Positions 52,406 to 63,533 of a DNA stretch of 64,000 nt are shown in pieces. Within the stretch, counting starts at the first letter, position 1. Every line of letters starts with the position of its first letter. The notes below the pieces were generated by a model. The model was not told the DNA's origin, did not search any database, and saw only the letters and a program-made list of their open reading frames with translations. The translations under genes and the position numbers were made by a program. Origin of the DNA: Parietichytrium sp. I65-24A. Taxonomy: Eukaryota > Sar > Bigyra > Thraustochytrida > Thraustochytriidae. The DNA is taken from positions 930,001 through 994,000 of the forward strand of contig BLSF01000001.1 of NCBI GenBank assembly GCA_012862575.1. Reading direction: 5' to 3'.

Positions 52406-53813
52406 TCACTCAGTTCAACTGAGTGGAACAATTGAACAATTGAACAAAGCTGGCAGTACGATTGATTACAAGATGCGATAAGGCTCGCTCCTTCTTCCTC
52501 TCTTCTCGCTACACGATTGCTTTGCAACTTTTGCTTTTTGGGTGGGTGGCTGGGTGGGTGGCTGGGTGGACCTGGCGCTTTCCCTCCCGTGCTAGCGTGT
52601 TCTACGCGCGGTATAGGACCGCGGGCCTCTTTCTGCGAGGGCTAGGCGGCTGTGTAGCATGGGGGATAGGAGGAGGGGTGCTAGAGGGTGTTAGGAGGAT
52701 GGGTGGGATGGGTAGGGTGGGAGTAAGGTTGGCGGTAGCGGGGGCGAACGGGGGGATGGATGGATGTGTGGTGACTAGGGGAAATGGGTGATGGGTGGAA
52801 CCGGGATGGGGTCAATCCGGGGGGCGAGACCCGAGGGAGCGGGGCGGGGGGGTGGCGCGGCGCGCAAGGCGGCAAGGGATTGGAAGGCGAGGGAGAGAGG
52901 AACGGCGGGAGGAGTGCAGTGCAGCGCGCAGAGAAGGCGAACGCCGCGAGCGCGAAGGCGATGGGGGCTGCCGGGATGATGCAGAAATGCAAATCTTTGG
53001 GTTCTTCGGTTCCAAATATCAAAATTAAAGACTATCGACCACTACTCAAACAGTTAGAAGCCGGCCAGGTTTAACCCTTCTACTAACCATCTTGTATAAT
53101 ATAACAATGCCCTATGGCATCTAATGCCCCAGGATAGGAGCCAGTCGTTTGGATGACGCGCTGATAGCAGTAGCATACCGAAATGACGACATATTTTGCG
53201 GAACGCCTTCGGTGCGTCGTCTACCGGACGCAGTGCGCCGAATGTGCCAGCCGCGCGCGTCTATACGTGGACCCGGCGTACTCGCGGATGAATCTTGTCT
53301 CTCTCTCTCTGTCAGTATCCGTCAGTATCCGTCAGACATATACATACGGCAACGGTCGTCCGCGCACGTGCGCGCTACGCTTCAATTACCATTTCAAGTA
53401 AAAGCAAAGTAAAAGTAGGTTGCGGAGAGGCGGAGAGGCGGAGAGGGAGTGGGCGCTGAGCTGGGACGCGAGGGTCTTCACGAAAAGTTGCGTTTCTGTG
53501 TGCGTTTGGTGAGTGAGATTTTAAATTTACTGCGTTTTGGAGAAAGGAGCGTTTGGAACGTTGGGAACTTGAACGTTAAGGGAACGCAAGGAACGTTCTC
53601 TGAGTGGCCTCGCTGGAGCGCAATTGCGAGGATACGCGTGTATGTCGCTTGACACCTTGGCTAGCCACTAGCGAGAGAGAAAGAGAGAGAGAGAGAGAGT
53701 GTGTGTGTGTATAGAAGGGACGAGGACGGGAAATTTCTTAACAGTAAAAATGTTGTGTTGTGTTGTGTCGTATCGTATCGTATTGCCGTGCAAATAGACA
53801 GTAGCGGGGAAGA
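52115..53813. other. Intergenic between divergent GAR1 and PRPP synthetase-like genes
   Basis: 1.7 kb. Has a CT run at 52370-52401, G-rich sequence at 52620-52960, a 10-bp GTCAGTATCC duplication at 53311-53330, three CGGAGAGG units near 53422 and a GA/GT run at 53680-53711. Many open frames in the G-rich part are low complexity and rejected. Confidence 0.6.
52370..52401. repeat. CT dinucleotide microsatellite
   Basis: About 16 CT units, 260 bp upstream of the GAR1 start. Confidence 0.95.
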
Positions 53814-55052
53814 ATGCGAGGGGCGAGATGGATGTGGCGCATGGCAGGGGCAGGAGCCGCGTCGGGACTAGGACTGTCGCTCATGGCTGGGGCGAGCAGA
53901 TCGCGCTTGGAGGAGGCTGGGTCGGGGGAGACTGAAGGAGAGAGCCTGATGCAGAGGTATTCGAAGACAAAGGTGGTGTCCAAGAACAAGCGGCCCCACG
54001 CGTGCTCGATGCAAAATGGGTTCGTTCCAGGGTGCGGCGAGCTGCAGATTTTCGCAGGCAATGCGAATCCGCAGCTGGCTGAAGAAGTAGCCGCAAAGTT
54101 GGGTTGCAGCGTGGGAATGGCCTCCGTTAGCAGGTTCGCCGATGGGGAGGTGAGCGTGAAGATCAATGAGAGTGTGCGTGGCAAAGATGTGTACATCGTG
54201 CAGCCCACGTCGCCTCCAGTCAACGAAAACCTGATGGAATTGCTTCTCATGATCAGCGCTCTCCGGCACGCAAGCGCCAAGAGGGTCACCCTTATTGTTC
54301 CATACTTTGGCTATATGCGGTCTCTGTCGGCCTCGGTGATGACCAAGGACTCAAAGGACTGGAACTATTCCAGAGCCAACCTCGCTGCAAAGGACATTGC
54401 GCACATGATGGAAGTGTCCGGTGCTCAGCGCGTGGTGTCCGTGGACATGTACCCTGCAGGACAAGGCATGGCCGAAGGGTTCTTTGATACCGCCCCGATC
54501 GAACAAATTCTCTCCTCGGATGCAGTCATTAGTGACCTCATTCAAACATTGGACCTCAAGAGCTCCGGGCTTGGCGATGACGACCTGGTGGTGGTTGCCC
54601 CGCACGCTGCCTGCCTTACAAAGGCCAAGCTGTTTCGTAACGAGCTCGTCAGATCACTGGGCCATAAGATTGGACTTGCCACAATCATCCGGACACCTCC
54701 TCCTCCGAACGCTCCCAAAGACGAAGCAAGAAAGGTCGACCTGGTCGGAAACGTACAGGGAAAATCAGTGCTTATCGTGGAAGATCTCATCGATTCTGGC
54801 CGCACAACTTTGTCCGCTGTAGAGGCCGTCAAGAACGCTGGCGCGAAAAGTGTCAGCGTATTTGCAAGCCATGCTTTGCTCAGCTCTGGAGCAGTCGAGC
54901 GACTCCAGCAATGCAACTTGGAAAACGTGGTCGTCCTCAATACCTTACCTATTGCGAAGGAGACTCTGGAAGCGTTGCCCAATCTTCGCGTCATTTCCGT
55001 CGCCCCTGTTCTAGCCGATTTAGTTCGTCATATGCACTATGAGGAAAAGTAA
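53814..55052 (+). CDS. PRPP synthetase-like protein with degenerate active site
   Basis: 412 aa. The protein aligns end to end with ribose-phosphate pyrophosphokinase (about 315 aa) after an N-terminal extension of about 75 residues that is basic and Ala/Gly-rich and may be a targeting sequence. Conserved parts: RFADGEVSVKINESVRGKDV, NENLMELLLMISALRHASA and the PRPP-binding loop IVEDLIDSGRTTL (about 322-333). Expected active-site residues are changed: YFGYARxDRK reads YFGYMRSLSA; the DLH metal/ATP His region reads DMYPAGQG; VSPDxGG reads VAPHAAC; and the flexible catalytic Lys/Arg loop reads IIRTPPPPNA. About ten extra residues (near 170-185) interrupt the ATP site. By analogy with PRPS-associated proteins it may be a regulatory partner of a true PRPP synthetase; a divergent active enzyme cannot be excluded. 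Confidence 0.85.
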   Translation: MRGARWMWRMAGAGAASGLGLSLMAGASRSRLEEAGSGETEGESLMQRYSKTKVVSKNKRPHACSMQNGFVPGCGELQIFAGNANPQLAEEVAAKLGCSVGMASVSRFADGEVSVKINESVRGKDVYIVQPTSPPVNENLMELLLMISALRHASAKRVTLIVPYFGYMRSLSASVMTKDSKDWNYSRANLAAKDIAHMMEVSGAQRVVSVDMYPAGQGMAEGFFDTAPIEQILSSDAVISDLIQTLDLKSSGLGDDDLVVVAPHAACLTKAKLFRNELVRSLGHKIGLATIIRTPPPPNAPKDEARKVDLVGNVQGKSVLIVEDLIDSGRTTLSAVEAVKNAGAKSVSVFASHALLSSGAVERLQQCNLENVVVLNTLPIAKETLEALPNLRVISVAPVLADLVRHMHYEEK

Positions 55053-55465
55053 GCCCTCCTTTCATTTGCTTGGCTGCAAGAGGCGGCGAACTGCGCAACC
55101 GCAACCCCATTCTCGTTCGATAGAATCAAGGGATTTTTTTTAAAGAGACATTGTATACACAAACGGGGTTTTCCTGGAATTCAGTTCAATCCGACGCCAC
55201 CAACGGCGGGGAAGACCCGACAGAGAGAAGAACCCAAAGACATACGAAAAGGAAATCAAAATAAATTACTCACTCTTTTCCATTCTATCAAATACAGATG
55301 AGGCAAGTTGGCAAATCGGCTTGACTCTGTCGTCCTCAAACGTGTCTTTAGAAGGAGCGCAGCGCGCCTCTCATGTCTAAATCACGCTCAAGGGCTTCAA
55401 CCCGCAGGGCAAGCCGATCTATGTTATAGTAATTCTATCATCAGGAACAGAGACCACACATGGCT
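55053..55465. other. Intergenic, convergent 3' flanks
   Basis: 413 bp; nothing recognised. Confidence 0.6.
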
Positions 55466-56815
55466 CTATATTGTCGAATTTGTGCTCGCAACAGACTCAT
55501 CCAACGAGTCGGCGCTTACCAATGTATCCATGTTGCATCCCGCCACGGTCTTAAGGCGTACAAACTGAGGGGTTTGGTCAGCAATTTGAAGCATGGCCTC
55601 CAAGACAAACTCCACGTAGCCATCTTCTTGCCCTGAGGAGTCCTTTTGGCGACAGTCGTTGGAGAGCGTTGTGGCAAAGCTCTTCGCAGCGGTCTCAGTG
55701 TCGAATTTAGTTGTGATGGAAACCTCCACTATGTTAGACGAAAGCGCCTGCACATATGTTGGTTGTGTGGCAAGCTTAATACTGCCGACGTCCGTGTTGA
55801 CGTATTTCATCACTCCGTCAAATGACGAGATGACCACGGTTGAGTCTTCTAAATTCTCAAAGTAAAACGAAGCTGATCCGGCAAACACGTCGTTTGTAAA
55901 CACCACGCTTTGACCCGCTTCGCTGCTTTCAAGGCCGCGAATCTTTACGTTTGCCGTGGGACTGCGCAGGGCGACCACGATGATTACGATGAGGATGATG
56001 AGCACTACAACGAGCCCCACCTTTCTCAAGACCGGATTAGCCAACATCCCCTCGCCACTCTTGGTCTGGTTCTGATACAGCGGTTCTTTCCTCGGGCCTC
56101 CGGAGCCTTCGCTGGAGTCGTTCCTTGGCGTTCTGCCGAATATAGGTGTCTGGGCCTGGTTTTCAATATCAGCCTGCTGTCTCCGAGGGGAGGCTTCAAC
56201 TACCTCGAAATATCTGCGGTCCTTGCTCCCTTCATTTGGACTATCCTGGCGGCTTGGTGGACCAGTAAAGTTTGGCTGTGCGTATAACATGCGAGAATCA
56301 GCCTGTTTGGCTTCGGCCGTATGTTTCGTTCCTGCTTCATCAGCCTTGTTGGGCGATTGTACTGCGTTCGCGATCATTGTTGAAAGTCGATTCGCGCGTT
56401 TGAAGATGTTGCTCAACCTTTCCGACACGAATGCTGGTTTAGGGGCAAATGTGGCTGTCCCGTTTGCGTCCATGCCCCCTCCGTTCCGATTGTACCGTGG
56501 CCCCGCTCTCGCAGCTTGCATTGCAGGATAATACCCTACTTTCCCGTTGTTCGCTGGGTCCGTGAAATCAAACTCATCTGTGCCCAAGCGAGTCTCCTTA
56601 CGAGGTGGCAAAGTCGGCGCCCGCTGGATCCCGCCCTCCCCAATGGGCGGCCTCTCTTCTGTGATGTACCCGCCAGAATTTCTGTAATTTGAAAAGAACG
56701 ACAAGCTCGAAAGGCGCGTCGAAATGGAGCGCATCCCAAGCCTGGACCACACTCCATTTCTCCCGCCCAGATTGAGCGGCCCCACCGACGTCAGTGGGAG
56801 CGGCTCGTTCGCCAT
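55466..56815 (-). CDS. Type II membrane protein of unknown function
   Basis: 449 aa from the ATG at 56815 (MANEPLPLTSVG); the frame is open to 57049 but the upstream part is Trp/Arg-rich and unlikely. Not recognised as a named family. Residues 1-270 are polar, Pro/Ser/Asn-rich and presumably cytosolic. One strong transmembrane helix follows (about 274-293: VGLVVVLIILIVIIVVAL). The final 155 residues should face the lumen or outside and look like a beta-rich domain: VKIRGLESSEAG, FYFENLEDSTVVISSFDGVMKY shown only in part, VEVSITTKF, with two Cys (SNDCRQK, VAGCNMD) able to pair. The organisation resembles plant-type LEA-2/NDR1-like membrane proteins, but that is weak inference. The stop is close to the end of the PRPP synthetase-like gene in convergent arrangement. 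Confidence 0.7.
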   Translation of the reverse strand: MANEPLPLTSVGPLNLGGRNGVWSRLGMRSISTRLSSLSFFSNYRNSGGYITEERPPIGEGGIQRAPTLPPRKETRLGTDEFDFTDPANNGKVGYYPAMQAARAGPRYNRNGGGMDANGTATFAPKPAFVSERLSNIFKRANRLSTMIANAVQSPNKADEAGTKHTAEAKQADSRMLYAQPNFTGPPSRQDSPNEGSKDRRYFEVVEASPRRQQADIENQAQTPIFGRTPRNDSSEGSGGPRKEPLYQNQTKSGEGMLANPVLRKVGLVVVLIILIVIIVVALRSPTANVKIRGLESSEAGQSVVFTNDVFAGSASFYFENLEDSTVVISSFDGVMKYVNTDVGSIKLATQPTYVQALSSNIVEVSITTKFDTETAAKSFATTLSNDCRQKDSSGQEDGYVEFVLEAMLQIADQTPQFVRLKTVAGCNMDTLVSADSLDESVASTNSTI

Positions 56816-56926
56816 TCTGTCTTGAGCCGTGCGAGACGCACGTCCCGTACCCGCGTTCTCTGGCTCGAAACGTAAACGCGGGTTTCCAAGCACCCCTGCC
56901 TCAACCCGCGAGCAGTCACTGCCTAT

Positions 56927-56950
56927 CAACCAACCAACCAACCAACCAAC
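56927..56950. repeat. AACC tetranucleotide microsatellite
   Basis: About six AACC/CCAA units just upstream of the type II membrane protein start. Confidence 0.9.
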
Positions 56951-57763
56951 TCGTCCGCGCAAAGAGCAACAAGGCCGCAGCTTACCCCCAGACCAACTGC
57001 GACTCTGTCTCTCAGTCACTGACCAACTCAACAACTGACCAAGTGCCACACGCTATCCGGGTTGCGCTTACCTTCTGACGTGCTCCACTTCTTGCACAAA
57101 CAACACTGCCACACTTGCCTACTTTCACTTCTACTAATTGGGCACTTTTCCTACTTTTCCATACCGAAAACAAGCTGTTTTCAGCCCTTGTATTACCCAA
57201 CAATAACAACAAAAGTTAGGCGAATAAGACTTACTGAGTGTACCTGGTACTCTCCTCTTCCTCTCTATCTCTCTCGGCTTTAATTCATTGAACGAGTTGG
57301 TAGTGAGCTGATCCGAAAGATGACTTTTGCTCTTAGAGTCTCGTGCTCGCCCTCACGCACACGAACACGAGAGGCCTACGCCAATGCGTTGGCAGGCGGA
57401 TAAGAGCCCTCCGCTTTTCCTCATTCCGTGTAGCTTCTAATGGTCAGACTGGGAGGGGAATAAGGAGTGAGGAATGAAGAATGAGAATTGTTGAATTCAC
57501 AGATGAACGTGTGCTGCTGTGCTGCGGGGGTGCGTGCAGTGCCTAGAGCTGCATAGGAGGAGATTCCCAGAGGCAAGGGAAGGGAAGGCGCTATGCGGCG
57601 CTATGCCGCGCTTGGTTTCCTTCGGTTTCGATCTGACTCACAGGATTACGATGTTAACTGTGAATTGCTACATCGCAAGCTGAGCGAAAGCATCGGAAGC
57701 ATCTCTCAAGAACTGATTCTCGGCGTACTGGGACCAGTACGGCGTCTTCAAGTGTTGACGTGA

Positions 57764-57785
57764 TGTTTGTTTGTTTGTTTGTTTG
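57764..57785. repeat. TGTT tetranucleotide microsatellite
   Basis: About five TGTT units. Confidence 0.9.
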
Positions 57786-59779
57786 ATTTGTATCGGAGCA
57801 CTCTGATCAAGCCGTGGAATGCAGTAGATGAGTGAGCAGATCGTTGCAAATGAGTGAGCGAGTTGTCGTTCACAGCGGTGGAACTAATTTTATCAGTCAT
57901 GGCTCAGAACTCAGGATTCGGGAACGGAACATCATACCACTTTCGATCAGAGGAGCGAAATGGCAAAATCACAAACACAAAACCACCCGCGAGGGATCGT
58001 CAAACAGTGGGAAAATGTGAATGTGGCGCACGAATGCGCGGGTGGGGGTGGGTGCCGGTACCAGTACTGCATCATAACTCAGTCTGACCAAGGTGGAATG
58101 CTCGCTCAGGCCGTGAACTAATTCACCCACCGGGACTAGAGCCCGCCCACAGGACCTCTCAAGACCGTGACCCGTCGTCAAATTTCCCTGATAGCGTAAT
58201 CCAACCCTCTCTCCCGCTGCAGGTGTTTTCACCTTTCGTTTTTATTTGGTTTGTTTCGACTCAATTGAATTTTTAGTAACTTGGTCAATCCACAATCCAC
58301 ATTCACAACCCATCTAACACTTACCGGTACTCCTACCCCCGTCTACTGGTATGGATCCTGATCGTGCAAGATACCAGCTACTGTGTGCACATAGGGCTCT
58401 TTTAACCTCGCACGGAAAAGTGTTTGGAGGGTAGGTAGCTAGTAGCTACTGTGAGCACCTCTTGCTCTTTCCCTGTGCACGCTTAGCTGGGCTGTGATGA
58501 ACCCTAATGGAGAATTAGACTTTTTGGGCGGCTTGACCAAACGCTGTTTTTGGCGTGCGCACTCTTGTGACTTTCCTGACCTTCCTTGACTTTGCTAATA
58601 CTCTGTTGGGCCATGCACTCCATGCACCAACTAAGCCTTCTCAAGACTTTTCAAGATTACCCAAGAGTTTATTAAGAGTTTGGGCTAATTGAACAGATAG
58701 GCATTGACATTGTGAGTTGAGTGGAGAAACCTGTTCTGAAGAAATGTGGCTTGAACGAGCTTTTCATTAAACAAGTGACGGTGAGGAAATTCATTTCAGC
58801 ACCGCGATGGTCTTAAGGCGATGGCGATAGGCCGCACGTGTGGTCATTAGTTTGCCTACGAATCTCCGGAACCACATGAAATATCCATCATCCGGCATGT
58901 ACCGACGACATACGCAAGGTTCTTGGTCGACTTGGGTTCCAGCCGCACTGACAGCGACTCAACTCTTTACTGCAGAGCGTGAGCAGCTCGAATGAACTCA
59001 TCCATCAGGACCTCTTTGTCGCTGCCCCAGCACTCATAGTCTAGGTTCTTTCTTGAAGCCTCTGTCCAAATATAGAATGGCGAAAATGCGTGCATGGGAG
59101 ACACCTACCCGAGCTCACCAGCAAAGCGAGCGTTGTGTCGCATCGCAAGGCGCTTCAAAGGAAACTTTCGCAAGATCTATGCCTTCGTCTGACCGACAAA
59201 TTTGGATCAGTCCAAGAAGGTTCTTTCACAACCCCCGTTATGATATAGCATTGTAATTCGCTTTTTGAAAGCTAAACTCTCTGTTCCCCGCACAACAAGG
59301 GACGGTTCTCTCTGTATATGCTGATACATTACAACGGTCAAAAGGCTGGATGGCGGTGTGGATTTAGAAATGTTATGATTGTGCTGCACTCGACCATGAA
59401 GAGAATACTTGCGTAAACGTTTTCGTTTACAGGAAACACGTGGAGCTGCCAGAATAAGACATTGCTTTGTGCTCGAAGCACGTCACGCAAATTATTGATG
59501 GTGACGGCAACGTTTAGCGTACATTCGTATTCCAGCCTTGTTACCAAATCCGTGCTTGAGGATAAATAAATATATTTTAGTGTCGGTTTTCGAGACTTAC
59601 TTGTTAATTTAGCATATCCAGATCAGTTCCAAACTCGGAACTAAAAATAGCAATAATAAACCAGCGGCGAATCCGAAACCTGCAAATTGCTGCTATAAGC
59701 GAAGCATGGAAGAGTTGGAGGGTTTTGATTTTTTTTTTTAATTTGGTGCTGTTGATCACATGTAGTAAAGAAAATTTGT

Positions 59780-60409
59780 TTAGTTGAGGGATTTCTCAAT
59801 TCCGTTGATCTGGGACTGCACGGAAAGGTCAAGAAACCTGTCTCCGATCTGGATCTGGAGTCCACCAATGATGGATGGGTCAACCTTGACGGACATGGAC
59901 AAGTTCTGGCCTTTGCTGAGGTATCCAGAGGTGATAGCCTTCTGGATGGACTTGAGCTGCTTGCTGCTAAGTTCCTCTGCAGCGGTGACAGTTGCCTCAA
60001 CATCTCCGCGCTGTGCAGACATGAGGGTGTTGAAGGTGCTCAACACTCCGCTAAGCTCAGGAAGGCGGCCGTTCTCTGCGAGCACAGCCAAAAATCCGCG
60101 AGTGGTCTCAGCCATTCCGTTGGACACCTGGATCATATCCTTTGCCTTGTCCATGCGGGACACAACAGGGTTGTTCAAGTAGTCCTTGAACACGGAGGTC
60201 TCCTTCATCCATCCCTCCAGGGTCTTCACGTCCCTCTCCACCAAGTTGAGCTCATTCGCGCGCGATCCAGCCACGAACAGAGCATTTGCGTACCTAGCCG
60301 ACAGACCGTACAACTGCACTGGCAGCTTGACCTCCTGCTGTGCTGCTGCTGCTGCGAACCCGCGGGTCTGCTGCAGCGCCACGCCACGTGCCACAATGCG
60401 TCCGAACAT
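59780..60409 (-). CDS. ATP5PO: Mitochondrial ATP synthase OSCP (delta-type) subunit
   Basis: 209 aa. OSCP links the F1 head of ATP synthase to the peripheral stalk in the mitochondrial inner membrane. The N-terminus (MFGRIVARGVALQQTRGFAA) is a typical matrix presequence with a cleavage-like RGFA. The N-terminal six-helix part includes LYGLSARYANALF and VERDVKTLEGWM; NNPVVSRMDKAKDM and FLAVLAENGRLPEL fit the family; the C-terminal part ends with VDPSIIGGLQIQIGDRFLDLSVQSQI, shown here only in outline, the ATP-synthase delta/OSCP signature (GGxxxxxGDxxxDxS). Length is normal. Single exon; ATG at 60409. Confidence 0.96.
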   Translation of the reverse strand: MFGRIVARGVALQQTRGFAAAAAQQEVKLPVQLYGLSARYANALFVAGSRANELNLVERDVKTLEGWMKETSVFKDYLNNPVVSRMDKAKDMIQVSNGMAETTRGFLAVLAENGRLPELSGVLSTFNTLMSAQRGDVEATVTAAEELSSKQLKSIQKAITSGYLSKGQNLSMSVKVDPSIIGGLQIQIGDRFLDLSVQSQINGIEKSLN

Positions 60410-61804
60410 CTTCGCTATTTCTATCTATTATTGTACCTTTCGCGACCTCCACGTCCGTCTCGCTGCCTTCTCGCCCGCTCAGGCACAATTCGCCCAAGTT
60501 CTCTTCGATGTCGCCTCGGTAAATCCTCTGCTCCACGATCAGCCGATTCAGAGTCATCAGACGAAATCCCTCTGAAAACGCTCTGAGCGTCTGCCTCGGA
60601 TAGGACTCTTCCTAAGGCAGCCGCAGCTGGACACCCTAACTGAACCCTAAGAACAGAGAACAGTTCTGCCCTAACCCTGAGTGGGAAAGGGAAAGGGCTC
60701 CTCTGTAGGGGAAAGAGTCACTGGAAAAGCTAACATCTCACCGTCTATGTAGATGGATACCACGAACGCTAACTTGAGGAGCGTATGCTAGTAAAGTACT
60801 GAGTATCACTGGACCCGAAAAGTCAAGCGCTCTCCTTTGCCCTTTCGCACCTTTCGCGCTCATACCGTTTCGCGCGCCGCACTTGAAGTTCAAGTTCCCG
60901 ATGATCTGAACGCATTAATGTAATTCACTGTTAAAAAGCAATCTGCGCTTTAAAATCTGAACTGAATTCTGAGTTCTGCTTGCAGCAATTTGCTGAGTTC
61001 TGCACTCCCTCGGTCTATTCCTTACAAAAAAGTCTCATAGCTTCAGCGACGGCTCTGAGCGGTGATGACGACGCCATAGTCAGTCACTTCAAGTCGAATG
61101 AAATCTAATGGAATCAAGTTCAGCTCTCAAAGAATCAGACAAACGAACGTTCATGTTGGTTTGGTTTGGTTTATCATGGGCCAGAAACGCCAAGAAAGGC
61201 GACATTCTGTGAAAGAACAAAAAGAACCAGTCCACTTTTAGAAATGAAAAATACCAAAATTAATGAAAATGTTCATGATTTGAACAGGGATGATGAGGAG
61301 ATGCAAAAGTTATCTGTCCTCGCGAGTCGCAGATCAGATCATCTGCCAAGGAGATGCGTTAGCGGCGACTTGGCTCGAATGAGAACAGCCAGGAAATCCC
61401 TTGTGTTGATCCTGTTCGCGCTTGATCTCGCGAGCAGACACTGCAAGTGTACGCAATCAAGATAGGATGGCGAGAGCAATCTTTGTTCCTTCACACCTTC
61501 ACTCACGAACAGCTATAGGTATGTGAAGCTCAACATTCTGAACAGCTCTTTCACATTCGGGCAAGAGATGTGCATGTTACTGGGTACCACTCACTCGAGT
61601 ACACTCACACGCCAGTACCAGCTTGTGGCACACTGTGACTGCGAGTTGAGAATGCTTTGGGCGGTGATGAATGGGATCGGAGCTGCCATCGCTGTGATCA
61701 GAACCTGAACTAACCGTTTGGCAACAGAATTGGCAAGAACTTGTTTTGCAGGAATTCCTGAACGACTGGCACGAAGAGCAAGTCGAATCGGAAAGTGCAC
61801 AAGA
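60410..61804. other. Intergenic between divergent OSCP and reductase genes
   Basis: 1.4 kb. Has CCCTAA-like short repeats near 60630-60685 and a heptamer remnant (GAATTCTGAGTTCTG) at about 60964. No gene seen. Confidence 0.6.
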
Positions 61805-62683
61805 ATGAGGAATCGCAAGCAAACGGCCTCCCTGGGAAAGGCGGACGTGAGCAGTGTCGTGCAAGGCGGCGCGGAGACGGTGTCGTGGAAACGATCTTTT
61901 GCAATCTTTCGAGTATCCGAGAGCGACCATTACAATCTTGTGGTAACGTGGGCATTTTTCCTGGTATTTGTTTGCTATTTTTACGAGACAATCTTCACTA
62001 CAGGGTATGGACGTTTTGGGGAGTCCGCTGCCGTCGCTCTCAACCCACGGCTTGGATGGTTTCTGCTGGAGTTGCCCACAACTTTAGCGTTTGTGTACTT
62101 TTTCTTTGTCAAAGGCGGAACTCAATCGCATGAACTGGTGCCCCGCATCATGGCCGGCATCATGTGCTGGCATTACGCGTATCGCGGGTGGTTGTTTCCA
62201 TACTTGATCCGAGTACACCAGGACTCGAAAAACTTTTCTATTCTGCCTGCCTTTATGGGTTCGTTTGTAACAATTACGCACGGGTATCTGAACGCCAAGT
62301 GGTTCGCTGAACACGGTAAACATCTCAATCGAAAGTGGCTCAAGGACCCGAGATTTCTACTGGGTCTGATTGTTTACTTTTCAGGCTTTTGCATGCTCGT
62401 CTGGCATGACAAAATCGTGCGAGATCTACGCACAGACGACGGACCACGGTACAAGATTCCTCGTGGAGGGCTTTTCGAATACGTGACGGCTGCGCAGTAC
62501 TTTTGCGAAATATGGACCTTTTTTGGCTTCTTTCTCTTGTCTTGGGGCCCCAATGGTCTGTTCATTGTGGCTGTCAGCGTCGCCAATCTCGTCCCTCGAG
62601 CAGTAACGTCTCACAACTGGTACCTGGAAAAGTTTGGAGAGGACTACCCAGACCGCAACTACATCATTCCGTACATATATTGA
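61805..62683 (+). CDS. Steroid 5-alpha-reductase (SRD5A/DET2) family protein
   Basis: 292 aa from the ATG at 61805; the frame is open to 61718 but only with a TTG. Multi-span ER membrane reductase that uses NADPH to reduce the delta-4 or similar double bond of steroids; in protists the substrate may be a sterol intermediate. The C-terminal third is the family core: YKIPRGGLFEYVTAAQYFCE, with the Glu expected near the substrate, and the closing HNWYLEKFGEDYP..NYIIPYIY, which corresponds to the usual FYLxKFxDYPxxRKxxIPF. GYLNAKWF and the DPRFLLG segment are also family-like. About six hydrophobic segments. The usual length is about 260; the extra residues are a basic N-terminus (MRNRKQTASLGK). 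Single exon. Fits the lipid/sterol theme of the window. Confidence 0.9.
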   Translation: MRNRKQTASLGKADVSSVVQGGAETVSWKRSFAIFRVSESDHYNLVVTWAFFLVFVCYFYETIFTTGYGRFGESAAVALNPRLGWFLLELPTTLAFVYFFFVKGGTQSHELVPRIMAGIMCWHYAYRGWLFPYLIRVHQDSKNFSILPAFMGSFVTITHGYLNAKWFAEHGKHLNRKWLKDPRFLLGLIVYFSGFCMLVWHDKIVRDLRTDDGPRYKIPRGGLFEYVTAAQYFCEIWTFFGFFLLSWGPNGLFIVAVSVANLVPRAVTSHNWYLEKFGEDYPDRNYIIPYIY

Positions 62684-63533
62684 TTGACATATCTGGCGCC
62701 TTCATGAATGCATGCGTGCCTACGAATCTGCCGCGAGAGAGGGTTTGGAACCGGCCATCCGTGCAAAGTATGCCGCGCTACGTGCACTAATCGCCTCAAT
62801 TCTGCCTCTGCTGCCGCATCGAGTTCATTCTCTGCTTTAAATCTCCATGGTCTTCGATCGACCGCAGCGTCTTTATAAAAATTCGAAAAATAGAAGCCTT
62901 TCCAGACTTCACTCGTCATCACCATGCTCTTTTGTTCCACGACAGCTATTTCCTCCGACAATCACGCCGTCCTCCTTGCCACGGACGACGACTCGAGTAT
63001 CTCGAGTATCCACAGTCAAATGCACCAAAACCATCACAGAGGTTGCTACGCGACCCAACTAGCTTAGGACTTTATCGACCGGACTCTGTAGCATCAGCTA
63101 CCATAAACCTTAGCGGTGCGGCAGAAAAAGACCGTTGAAGACGGACTATGCCAGTGTTCTCACATGTCAGGTAAGTACGCGAGCCCTCCTCTCTTTGCGC
63201 AAAGGAAAGGAACACAGAGAGAGAAAAGAGAAGAGAGAAGAGAGAAGACAAGTCGCAAGGAAAGGTGCGTGCCATGCGCCCTTGGCCGCGCCAAAGTGAA
63301 GCTTCGAGGGCACGGTGTAAATACGGAGAGTGGGCAAGAGCAGCAGGGGGGAAACTAAAGGCGGCGCGGAAGGACGCGGGCAAGTGAAAGGGAGAGCTCA
63401 TCTGCCTGCTGGCTGTGGATGTTGAGCGATTGAAGAGCGCGACCGGCAACAAAAAAGACTGCGCAATTGTAAGAGGAGGGTAGAGGCTTCGACTGGCGAA
63501 GGAAGAATTGCGAGTGCTGCCCAGGACGGCGCA
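62684..63533. other. Intergenic, possible upstream exon of the last gene
   Basis: 850 bp. A strong donor (CAG/GTAAGTA) at 63171 follows a short open stretch starting at the ATG at 63149; it could be a small first exon of the next gene, spliced to an AG near 63515 that would keep frame. Purine-rich repeats at 63215-63255. Not proven. Confidence 0.4.

Larger units (their letters stand above)
56816..59779. other. Intergenic, 3 kb
   Basis: No supported gene. Contains AACC (56927-56950) and TGTT (57764-57785) microsatellites. Minus-strand fragments between 58791 and 59200 look protein-like in pieces but carry in-frame stops at chance spacing. Confidence 0.55.

Noticed and set aside
58791-59200. 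Protein-like fragments on the minus strand suggesting a decayed gene
   Set aside because: One frame has stops at 58969-58967 and 58858-58856 and two more upstream in about 115 codons, close to the random rate; no family match supports a pseudogene.
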